Below are positions 23,394 through 32,800 of a stretch of DNA of 64,000 nt, piece by piece. The stretch spans positions 62,001 through 126,000 of the forward strand of contig JAEINS010000007.1 in assembly GCA_016342755.1 (NCBI GenBank), in the 5' to 3' direction. Every line of letters starts with the position of its first letter. Within the stretch, counting starts at the first letter, position 1. This DNA is from Melioribacteraceae bacterium. Lineage in GTDB: Bacteria > Bacteroidota > Ignavibacteria > Ignavibacteriales > Melioribacteraceae. Made by a program: the position numbers and the translations under genes. The notes under the pieces were generated by a model. The model was given only the letters and a program-made list of their open reading frames with translations, was not told where the DNA came from and did no database searches.

Positions 23394-25640
23394 ATGAATA
23401 AACAATTAATAGCTATCCTTTTACTTTTCTTTATTGCATTAAATATGCATGCTCAGGTTAGAGAGTATAGAATCCATAATAGAGGAACACTTCACGAAAC
23501 TGTATACAATACAGGTGAAATTGGAAGAGCGTGGATGACAGGTGAAGCAGGCAACGTTTCTAATGTTCCTTTAATGGAATGGCCATCCTATTCTAAAGCT
23601 TATGTTGAAGGAATTGAATATAGCGGACAGCATAATATTTTGGGTGCGGGTGTTTATTTAGCGGCAAACCATAAAGGTAAACCGGGAAAAGACAATAGAA
23701 TATATGCTTTCTGCGGCGGAGTTGGAGCAAGCGCGCCGGAAGTATCATTTGGTAAATGGAGTTTCCCAATATCGATGGAAGAAATTGAAAATTTTCCTGT
23801 TCTTGAAGATGGTTCTCTAAATCCAGCTTACGATCCGAATGAAGCGGAAGAAATTATAATATCATCGTGGGCAACAACAGTTGGTATTACAGTAACAAGA
23901 ACTTCACGTGCATGGAGTTATCCTGATTATGATGATATGATTATATATGAATATGAAATGGTTTATAACGGAGATACAGACGGTAATCCGGCTACAATTG
24001 AAGTTGATTCAACTTTAACAGACGCAATGTTTTTATTTATTTATGGATTTGCACCTTCAATGTACGGTTACCAGAGAATTTATCAGGATTGGAAATATGA
24101 GGGTGGAATTTATAGAGGTGACCAGCATAATTTTTGGGATGCAGATTATTGGTTAGGTTTTAATTTAACAACTCATACCGGAGCCGATGATTATACAACA
24201 CAATACTTAGCTGCAAAACCAGAACCTAACAGAGATTTGTTTTTAAGAAACGCGTCAAGCGGTTTATTTGGAGGCGGTTTAAATTCACCGCAGGCACCAG
24301 GATATTGTATGTTGCATTATGATACAAATCATTTAGCGGTAGTAGATCCTGACGATCCAAATAATAATGAATCGGAAGTTGTTAATTCATTAAGAACATC
24401 GTTTGGCGAGTATTATGAAATGGACGAAAACAAACACATTAAACAGCCATGGTCCAATAAAGTTAGTACCGGAAATACCCGTTCAACAAAGATGGAGGAT
24501 TTTTCAATAAATCCGGATAGCAGATGGAGCGGTGTTTATTCAGACGGAAGTACAACATGGCCTATACTGCCAAACAATGATCCAAGATGGTATGGACGTG
24601 CGGCGTTTAATTACAGACAAAGTGTGGATGCTGGGCAGAAGCACATAGTGTTTGGTCCTTATACATTGAATATTGGAGATACACTTAGATTTGCTTTAGC
24701 TGAAGTAATTGGATATGGAGGTCAGGCGAAAAAAAGTGTTGAAGGTGGACCTTCGGGACAAGTAGGCGTTTTGAAACAATGGAATCCTATTCCAAACTGG
24801 GATAAAAAAGTTGTAATAAATGGAGAAACATTAACTGATAATTATTTAACAGAATTTGGATATCCTGATTATGTTAATTCAGATGTTAAGAATGTTCAAC
24901 AAGTAGCACATAAAGCTTTCACAGCTTATTTGGGTGAAGAACCAACACTTCCGGTCTGGCCGGAAAACAATCCAAGAAAAGGTAAATATACAATTCCGGT
25001 TCCGCCTCCGGCTCCGGCAATAGAAATTGTAAATACAGATGACGGATTTATAAATATTAGCTGGGGACGTGCAGTTGAAGATTTTACACATCCGTTATTA
25101 ACAGGAAAAGTAGAAAAGTTTAGAGTTTATAGAAGTGTTTCCGGAATGGGACCTTGGGATAGAATAGATTCATTAATGGTGAATGAAGTTAATGAAGACG
25201 ATGAATATTCATTGATAGATATCGATCAGAATTTTAAGATTGGTGAAACCCGTTTTTACGCTGTTACTTCAATTGATGAAAACGGAAATGAAAGTGGAAA
25301 AACAAATCTTACTTCATTTACAAAAAATATTGCATCGTTAGATAAAATGGATAAAATATATGTTGTTCCCAATCCGTTTATTGCTAAATCAGGGTTTGTT
25401 GGCTCTGGAGAAGTAGATGACCAGATAGGTTTTTATGGATTACCTAAAAAATGTGATATCAGAATTTATTCATACTCAGGACAGCTTATTGAAACAATAG
25501 AACATGATAAGCCTCTTTATTCAACCGCATGGTTTCAGGTTACCCGGAACGGGCAGGATATAGCATCCGGAATTTATTTTTATGTTGTTACAACCCCTGA
25601 TGGTCAGCAGTCGAATGGAAAATTTGTAATAATTAAATAG
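23394..25640 (+). CDS. T9SS-secreted surface protein partnered with the receptor
   Basis: Protein of 748 residues: signal peptide (cut after NMHAQ), a large unrecognised N-terminal domain rich in aromatics (about 25-540), an FN3-like domain (about 545-640, with INISWGRAVEDF and FRVYRSVSGMGPW), and a C-terminal T9SS-type sorting region (VVPNPFIAKSGF, then GIYFYVVTTPDGQQSNGK). It sits 43 bp after the receptor stop. This position is where Bacteroidota carry SusD, but no lipobox or SusD tetratricopeptide pattern is present. It may serve as the surface glycan-binding lid for the receptor, which is inference from position. Confidence 0.75.
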   Translation: MNKQLIAILLLFFIALNMHAQVREYRIHNRGTLHETVYNTGEIGRAWMTGEAGNVSNVPLMEWPSYSKAYVEGIEYSGQHNILGAGVYLAANHKGKPGKDNRIYAFCGGVGASAPEVSFGKWSFPISMEEIENFPVLEDGSLNPAYDPNEAEEIIISSWATTVGITVTRTSRAWSYPDYDDMIIYEYEMVYNGDTDGNPATIEVDSTLTDAMFLFIYGFAPSMYGYQRIYQDWKYEGGIYRGDQHNFWDADYWLGFNLTTHTGADDYTTQYLAAKPEPNRDLFLRNASSGLFGGGLNSPQAPGYCMLHYDTNHLAVVDPDDPNNNESEVVNSLRTSFGEYYEMDENKHIKQPWSNKVSTGNTRSTKMEDFSINPDSRWSGVYSDGSTTWPILPNNDPRWYGRAAFNYRQSVDAGQKHIVFGPYTLNIGDTLRFALAEVIGYGGQAKKSVEGGPSGQVGVLKQWNPIPNWDKKVVINGETLTDNYLTEFGYPDYVNSDVKNVQQVAHKAFTAYLGEEPTLPVWPENNPRKGKYTIPVPPPAPAIEIVNTDDGFINISWGRAVEDFTHPLLTGKVEKFRVYRSVSGMGPWDRIDSLMVNEVNEDDEYSLIDIDQNFKIGETRFYAVTSIDENGNESGKTNLTSFTKNIASLDKMDKIYVVPNPFIAKSGFVGSGEVDDQIGFYGLPKKCDIRIYSYSGQLIETIEHDKPLYSTAWFQVTRNGQDIASGIYFYVVTTPDGQQSNGKFVIIK

Positions 25641-25663
25641 AATAATCTAGAGAAGGTTAATAG

Positions 25664-26638
25664 ATGAAACTCAAGAAATATGTATTACTCTTAATTTTAT
25701 TACAACTGTTTACAAGTGCAAATAGTTTTGCTTTTGAAAAAGTTGGTACAACCTCATTTCAATTTCTTAAAGTAATAGCAAATGCGCGGGCTTCAAGTTT
25801 AGCAGGTGCATATACTACAATTGGAATGGGATCAGAGTCAATGTTCTGGAATCCGGCAGGACTTACAACAGTATCCAAATTTGATGTGTCAATAGATTAC
25901 CTTGACTGGTTTCTTGATGTAGCGCATTATTCATTTAGCGCGGCCTATACATTAAAAGGAGTTGGTACTTTTGGGGTAATGGGAATGATGGCTGATGTTG
26001 GAGAGATAGAAGAGACTAAAGTTAGTCATTTGGGATATCAAAACGGAGTTTATAATCCCGGACTTACAGGTTATAAGTTTAGTCCCAAATCGATGGCATT
26101 TGGTGTATCTTTTGCAAGAAATTTAAACGACAGATTTACTTTTGGTGTAAATGTAAAGTACGTTTATGAAGATTTGGTTTATTACAATAAAGGAGCTCTT
26201 TGTTTTGATGGCGGAATGCTTTTTAAAACAGGATTTAAATCTATTGTAGTTGGAGCCTCAATTAGAAATTTTGGTCAGGAAATTACTTACATAGATAAAA
26301 ACTATCCGCTTCCGCAAACATTAAATATTGGTGTTTCCGCGCATCTATTCTCCGATGATAATCCAATAATATCTACGTCTGATGATCATGCACTATTAAT
26401 TTCAACGGATATTATACAGCCAAGAGATTATGATCAGCAATATGCAATCGGAGTTGAATACTCGTTTCTAAAGATGCTGTATATGAGAGGCGGAGTTTTA
26501 TTAAACACTGATAATGGCGGATTAAATCTTGGTGCCGGTGTTTCTTTTCAGGGAACAAAGGTCGATTATTCATTCTCGGATCATGGAGAATATTTGGGAT
26601 CAGTTCATAGAATTTCGGTAAGCCTTAGTATAAAATAA
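25664..26638 (+). CDS. PorV/PorQ-family outer-membrane protein
   Basis: Beta-barrel protein of 324 residues with signal peptide (cut near NSFA). The N-terminal FLKVIANARASSLAGAYTT and ESMFWNPAGLTTV segments are typical of the PorV/PorQ family (UPF0164), FadL-like barrels; PorV hands T9SS cargo to the sortase after translocation. Its place inside the locus, between a T9SS cargo gene and another barrel, suggests a locus-dedicated shuttle or a passive porin. Confidence 0.75.
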   Translation: MKLKKYVLLLILLQLFTSANSFAFEKVGTTSFQFLKVIANARASSLAGAYTTIGMGSESMFWNPAGLTTVSKFDVSIDYLDWFLDVAHYSFSAAYTLKGVGTFGVMGMMADVGEIEETKVSHLGYQNGVYNPGLTGYKFSPKSMAFGVSFARNLNDRFTFGVNVKYVYEDLVYYNKGALCFDGGMLFKTGFKSIVVGASIRNFGQEITYIDKNYPLPQTLNIGVSAHLFSDDNPIISTSDDHALLISTDIIQPRDYDQQYAIGVEYSFLKMLYMRGGVLLNTDNGGLNLGAGVSFQGTKVDYSFSDHGEYLGSVHRISVSLSIK

Positions 26639-26661
26639 TTTGATAATGGAGCTTTAATACA

Positions 26662-28179
26662 ATGATAAAGTATACAAGTAGAATAAAAATGATCTTTATA
26701 GTGATCTTACTCTTATCAGTATCATCAATTTATGGACAGCATCGTGGTGATTCATTTGCGTTCCAGGGCTTAAATGATTTTAGTGATAATGGTGTAAGGG
26801 CAACATCCATGGGAGGCGCAGTTACAGCACTTTCCGGAAATGTTTCTATGTTGTTCTATAACCCGGCCGGTCTTACAAATATTAACGGGATACAAATTTC
26901 GGCATCTGCAAATTATAGTTCAAGAGAATGGAGAGAAAATCAGAACTATAGACCTAACCGTTTTTTTGTAACTCTGCCATTTTATTTAGAAGGCTTATAC
27001 ACTCCAAATCCTGATCAGGACGGTATGTATGATTACGAGCGCCTCTGGACTGATGATCAGCTTATAGATTCAAGCTATGTATTTAATACACCGGAATTGG
27101 GATTAGATCCATTCTCGGAAGAAGCGGCTGACTGGAAAAAGAAAAATAGTACTTTTGTATTTAACAATTTTGCAGCGGCATTTCCTTTTAAAGTAGGCGA
27201 TCATGAATTTACAGTTGCTGCAGCTTACAATAACACACAGACTATTGAGGACTTCGATAGAAACGATACATACTTAGATCCTCACATTGGCTATAGCGAA
27301 TATGGTAGAATTGATCGTGTTAACGGAACAGATTCTCTTGTAATGAACTGGTCAAACTATTATAGAGAAAGTTCCGGTACAACTGATAATTTAGCAATCG
27401 CGGTTTCTTATAAAATTTCTGAAATATTAAATGCCGGTATTGGTGCCAATCTTACTTGGGGAAGTACTGATGATCTTCTATTTATTAAAAGAGTTGGTAC
27501 GTTTCATTTAATGGATCAGCAAAGGTTTAAATACTGGTATACTGATGTTTATGACGAAGTAAAAGGTTCTTCAGATTATTCAACTACCAGATTTAATCTT
27601 GGGTTTCAACTTGATTTAGAAAAATTCAAAGTCGGTGTAAAAGTTGATCTTCCTTACACATTAAAAAAAGAGTGGGATTACACAACAAGTTATAAAGACA
27701 GTATAAGCAGTAATATAAGCTCAACTAAAGGTATAGATGAATTAGAGATACCTGCGGTTTTTAATTTTGGAATCACTTACAACCCGATAGAAAATTTTCT
27801 TTTCTCAATTGATTATGAATACGCGCCTTTCAGCGAAGCAAAATTTAAGTTCGAAAATCCAAATACTGTTTATAGTAAAATGCCAGACCGTCATACAATC
27901 AGATTTGGAGCCGAATATTCTCCTATTGATTTAATATCAATAAGAGCTGGTTATAGAGATATTCCTTCGGTATTTATTCCAGATGGCGCTGCTATTAAAA
28001 CTTCCGGGCCAAGCACAAAAAGTTATACTTTCGGATTAGGATTTAACACTCCTTATGGAAAGTTTGATATAGCTTATGATTATAGGTACTTACGATATTA
28101 CGATTCATATTACAGTAATACAAATTACAATACACTTATGTTAACTAATCTATTATTCGCATATACTATTGAAATTTAA
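26662..28179 (+). CDS. OmpP1/FadL-like outer-membrane transport protein
   Basis: Protein of 505 residues, signal peptide cut after SIYGQ, then a FadL-like region: DFSDNGVRATSMGGAVTAL and SMLFYNPAGLTNINGI are the family signature near the N-terminus, and alternating aromatic strands run to the C-terminus (FAYTIEI). FadL-type barrels allow diffusion of hydrophobic or small ligands through a lateral gate. Here it may provide another uptake route for lyase products, or function with the PorV-like barrel just upstream (23 bp). Substrate not determinable. Confidence 0.75.
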   Translation: MIKYTSRIKMIFIVILLLSVSSIYGQHRGDSFAFQGLNDFSDNGVRATSMGGAVTALSGNVSMLFYNPAGLTNINGIQISASANYSSREWRENQNYRPNRFFVTLPFYLEGLYTPNPDQDGMYDYERLWTDDQLIDSSYVFNTPELGLDPFSEEAADWKKKNSTFVFNNFAAAFPFKVGDHEFTVAAAYNNTQTIEDFDRNDTYLDPHIGYSEYGRIDRVNGTDSLVMNWSNYYRESSGTTDNLAIAVSYKISEILNAGIGANLTWGSTDDLLFIKRVGTFHLMDQQRFKYWYTDVYDEVKGSSDYSTTRFNLGFQLDLEKFKVGVKVDLPYTLKKEWDYTTSYKDSISSNISSTKGIDELEIPAVFNFGITYNPIENFLFSIDYEYAPFSEAKFKFENPNTVYSKMPDRHTIRFGAEYSPIDLISIRAGYRDIPSVFIPDGAAIKTSGPSTKSYTFGLGFNTPYGKFDIAYDYRYLRYYDSYYSNTNYNTLMLTNLLFAYTIEI

Positions 28180-28217
28180 CTAATATAACTAACTAACTCA
28201 TTGATTGGAGATATCAT

Positions 28218-29843
28218 ATGAAAAAATTATTTACATGTTTATTTGCTCTCTTTCTGGTAGGTTCTATTTATGCGCAGCCTACTAGTATTGATGTAACTGC
28301 TGATTATGATTTTCAGCAAGCAGTTAATTATTGTGTTCAGAATGGGGTTGATACACTTTATTTAACTACACCAAACGGTATTTATACTACTTCTGATACT
28401 TTATATTTTCAAATTACTAAACCTTTGGTTATTGCAGCTAAGCCAGGTTTAGAAGGAATGCCGACAATTACTCATAGTGATGATAGTGCCAGCGTTTTGG
28501 AAATATTTAGAGTTGCAAACGATTTTACGATAGATGGAGTAATATTAGACGGTGGTCATGGTGTTACGCATGGTCTAAAATATGCTATCAGAGCTGGTAA
28601 CGGATATAATGATTATCCGCTTTTTAAAACTGGTTCTGATATTATAGTTAAAAATTGCATCTTTCAAAACTTTTATCGTGATAAAGATTTGGAACAAGCT
28701 GGACATGGAGTTTATTTTTTAATAGATGTTGTTGCTGGTACAGTTAAAATTGAAAACTGTACATTCAAAAATATTGGTGATGAAGCTATAAGAATGGCTG
28801 AAACTGAAAAGTTTGGAGTCGAAAAAGTAGTTGATTCACTTATTGTAAGAAATTGTACTTTTACAAATATAGATGCCGAATGTATTAGGTTTTATGCCGA
28901 TGCAGATACATCAACAACGGATGCTTATTTATTATTCGAGAATTTAACTGTTCATAAATCGGCCACAAGAGTTATTTATGTAAAAAATAATCAGTACACA
29001 CAAGTTCGTAATATTATTATAACAGATGCAAGATTATGTGGTAATGATAGAGCTGATAGAAACAGTTATTCTATACAAGTGCAGCAGAAAGGATCATACG
29101 TAACAAATGTTGATACTATGAATATGGTGTATGCTGCTATTCATGATGCAAACACAATAAACGCTACAAAAGGGGCAATTGGAGCTTCTGATATTTTTGC
29201 ATTTGATCCTCAATATGCTGATGCTGACAATTTAGATTTAACTTTAGCAGCTTCTTCTCCGGCATATTATTCTGGCGTTAATAATGAACATCTTGGTGAT
29301 TTAAGATGGGCAACCAACTCTCCAACTACATCTCCAGTTAATATGGTAATTGATGGTAATGGTAATGTAGAATTTAGCCCAGAAAGAAAAGGATTAACTT
29401 TCCCAAGTGGAACTTCTGTTACCGTAACTGCTGTTCCAGATTCGGGATACCAATTTATTGAATGGTTAGGTGATTTAACTGGAACCGATAACCCTGCAAC
29501 TATCACAGCTACTGGCAAAACAGATATAACAGCTGTATTTGAGCTTGCCACTGATGTAGATGATTATACAAGCATTCCAGTTGAGTATTCGCTAAATCAA
29601 AATTATCCAAATCCATTTAACCCTAGTACAACAATTTCTTTTTCAATTAAAGAAACTGGTTTTACAAGTTTAGTTATTTATGATGTGCTGGGCAGGGAAG
29701 TAACTTTATTATTAAATAAAGAGATGAATACTGGTAATTATAAAATTAATTTTAATGCTAATAGTCTTTCATCAGGTATTTATTACTACCAGATAAAATC
29801 AAATGATTTTATCGAAACAAAAAAAATGATGCTGTTAAAATAA
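28218..29843 (+). CDS. T9SS-secreted right-handed beta-helix protein
   Basis: Protein of 541 residues: signal peptide (cut near SIYAQ), a beta-helix region (about 22-375; turns such as IVKNCIFQNFYRD, VKIENCTFKNIGDEAIRM and LIVRNCTFTNIDAECIRF), an InlB-type beta-repeat (about 378-448, GTSVTVTAVPDSGYQFIEW) and a T9SS sorting domain starting at NYPNPFNPSTTISF. The beta-helix module recurs in the next gene and in both PL6 lyases. I see no PL6 catalytic Lys/Arg pair, so it may bind polysaccharide rather than cut it. Confidence 0.8.
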   Translation: MKKLFTCLFALFLVGSIYAQPTSIDVTADYDFQQAVNYCVQNGVDTLYLTTPNGIYTTSDTLYFQITKPLVIAAKPGLEGMPTITHSDDSASVLEIFRVANDFTIDGVILDGGHGVTHGLKYAIRAGNGYNDYPLFKTGSDIIVKNCIFQNFYRDKDLEQAGHGVYFLIDVVAGTVKIENCTFKNIGDEAIRMAETEKFGVEKVVDSLIVRNCTFTNIDAECIRFYADADTSTTDAYLLFENLTVHKSATRVIYVKNNQYTQVRNIIITDARLCGNDRADRNSYSIQVQQKGSYVTNVDTMNMVYAAIHDANTINATKGAIGASDIFAFDPQYADADNLDLTLAASSPAYYSGVNNEHLGDLRWATNSPTTSPVNMVIDGNGNVEFSPERKGLTFPSGTSVTVTAVPDSGYQFIEWLGDLTGTDNPATITATGKTDITAVFELATDVDDYTSIPVEYSLNQNYPNPFNPSTTISFSIKETGFTSLVIYDVLGREVTLLLNKEMNTGNYKINFNANSLSSGIYYYQIKSNDFIETKKMMLLK

Positions 29844-29877
29844 ATCAACTAAAATTTAAACTAACAGGAAAACAAAT

Positions 29878-32800
29878 ATGAAACTATTTACGTGGCTTAA
29901 AGTTTTAATTTTATTAGGAATGATTTCCAGCCTATCCATGGCTCAAACAATACATCAAGTAGCAGAAGGTGATAGCACGCTTGCTGCAGCAATTGCTGAT
30001 GCGACTGATGGCGATATTATTGAACTTATTACTGATGGTGGTTTATTTACAAATCCTAATCAGATTGAAATTGACAAAAGTCTTACAATAAGAGCACATG
30101 CTGATTTGGTAACTAAACCAGTTATCAAATATATCGGTACTTCAACAAGTGCTAACCTATTTAAGGTTACTGGATCTTCAAAAGTTGTATTTGATGGGCT
30201 TGAACTTGATGGAGATGGAACAACAAATGGTGCCGCAGATAAAGCAAAATATGCAATTAGATTTGAGAATACAGAGTTAACTGATACAATGAATATTATG
30301 ATTGATAATTGTTTTATTCATGACTATAAGGAAGCTATTCTTAAACCATATCCAGCTACAATTATTGATAGCTTCAAAGTTCATAATTCAATTTTAGCTG
30401 ATGCTGGAAAAGAAGGAATATTATTTTATTCAGGATCAACTAGTGATGCACAAGTAGAACTAGGTTATGGTGAAGTTAAAAATTGTACTTTCTACAATAT
30501 TAAAAGAGAAGCAGTAAAGGGTGATACAAATCCTAATACAAAAATATTAGTTGACCACTGTACAATGTATAATATTGGTGGTAACGCAGACAAACCATTT
30601 ATTTATGTAGATGATGCTTTAGATGTAGTAGTTAAAAATAGTGTATTTCAAATGAATACAGAAAGTGGTAATCATATTAGATTAAAAGATGCCGCCGGAA
30701 GTTTTGTTAATAACTGTGTTATTTGGGATGTTGCAGATTGGGAAATTGATAATGCGACAGTTACAGATACACTTAGAGCTAATCCTTTATTTGCTGATGC
30801 AGTTAATTATGATTTTACATTGCAAGCTGGTTCTCCTGCAATTGGTTACGCTGATGACGGTAGTGCGGCTGGTGATTCTCGTTGGGATCCTACAGTTGGC
30901 AATGCTACAGTTCATAAAGTTGAAGCCGGAACAGATGTTCTAAAATCAGTTATTGATATGGCTGCTGCCGGTGATACAATTGAATTAGTTACAAGCGGCG
31001 GTTTATATTTATCTGCCGATCAGATGGTAATTGATAAAGATTTAGTAATTAGAGGACGTGCCGGTTTATCAGAAAAACCAATACTAAAATATATTGGTGC
31101 AGAAACTGGCGCATATATGTTTAAAGTAGTTGCTTCACCAAAAGTTGTTTTTAATGGAATTGAGTTAGATGGCGACGGAACTGCTGAAGGCGGAGCGGCA
31201 CTAGCAAAATATGCACTTCGTTTAGACAATGGAGATCCTTCGTTAACAATGAATGTTCGCGTTAATGATTGTGTTATGCACGATTTTAACGAAAAAATAA
31301 TTAAGCCTTATGGCGATTGCGGTATGGATAGTTTATTTATCCATAACTCAGTTTTTTATAATGGTGCAAAAGAAGGTATAGTCTTTTATTCAGGATCAAC
31401 TAGCGATCCAGCCGTATCTTTAGAATATGCGGAAGTAATAAATTGTACTTTCTACAATTTTGCCAGAGAAGCAATTAAAGGCGAAACAAATCCGGATACA
31501 AAAATTTTAGTTGATCGTTGTACATTCTATAATATTGGCGGTCCTGATAAGCCTTTTATATATGTAGACGATGCACTGGATGTTGTAATTAAAAACTCTG
31601 TATTCCAAAAAAATCTTGAAGACGGAAATCATATTCGTTTAGAAGATGCCGCTGGAAGTTTTGTAAGTAACTGTGTTATTTGGGATGTTTTTCATAAAGA
31701 TATAGATAACGCAACTGTAACAGATACTCTTTTTGCGGATCCGTTATTTGCTGATGCCGATAATGGAGACTTCACTTTAGATGCTGCATCACCTGCAAGA
31801 ACAGCTGGCGAAGGTGGTCTTCCTGTTGGTGATTCTAGATGGGCGATTGATCCGAATAGTAAAGTTTTAGCAGTTGTTACTGAAGGTAACGGAATTGTGA
31901 ATCTTGATCCTGCCGGTGGAATTTATGCTCCCGGTACTTCAGTTACAATGACAGCAGTACCTGATCTTGGTTGGGAATTTGATGGCTGGACCGGAATTAG
32001 TGTATTCCCTCCAGATCAAAACCCTACTACAATTGTAGTTAATGATAATGTTACAGCAACAGCGACATTCAAAAATTTAACTCCTCAAGTTGCTTTAACT
32101 ATTGATTCTCTTGGACTTGGTTCTGTTGTTGTTAATCCAGAAGCTGGTGATGATGGTACTTTTGATCAGGCTTCAACAGTTAAACTTACCGCTGTTCCGG
32201 CAACTGATTGGGAATTTGTTGAATGGTTAGGAGATATTTCTAGTACAGATAATCCTGTTTCAGTTTCGTTAGATTCTAACATGACTGTTACTGCTTCTTA
32301 CAGAAGTACTTTTACACAATTTGCATTAAATGCTACTATAGTTGGTAATGGTGAATTAGTTTTTGATCCAATGCCTGTAATTGATACTTACGATACAAAT
32401 ACAGTTGTTACAATAACAGCAGTTCCAGCTATCGGGTGGTCATTTGAAGGCTGGGCTGAAGACTTATTAAGTACTTCGCTTACAGACTCTGTTACAATGA
32501 ATAGTGATAAAAATATTACAGCTACTTTTATTGAAAATGTAGTTCCTGGTGGAATTTTAGAAATTGATTCTACATGGGATTTTATGGACGCTGTTGATTT
32601 TGCAAATAATAATAGTTCAGTTCATACATTATTATTAACAACATCAGGTTTATACACAACAAACAAATCAGGTACAGTTACTTCAAGACATCCATTAACT
32701 ATTATGGCTGCTGAAGGATTAAGCAAAAAACCAGTTATTTCAAATACTGATCCCGCTAGTACAGAAGGTACTATTGATATACTTAGAGTTTTTGATGATA

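Noticed and set aside
23394-25640. SusD candidate
   Set aside because: No lipobox or SusD-like helices; it carries FN3 and T9SS regions instead.
29947-31866. Possible CRISPR-like or satellite repeat
   Set aside because: The repeats are coding, 960 bp long, diverged and in frame: a domain duplication.
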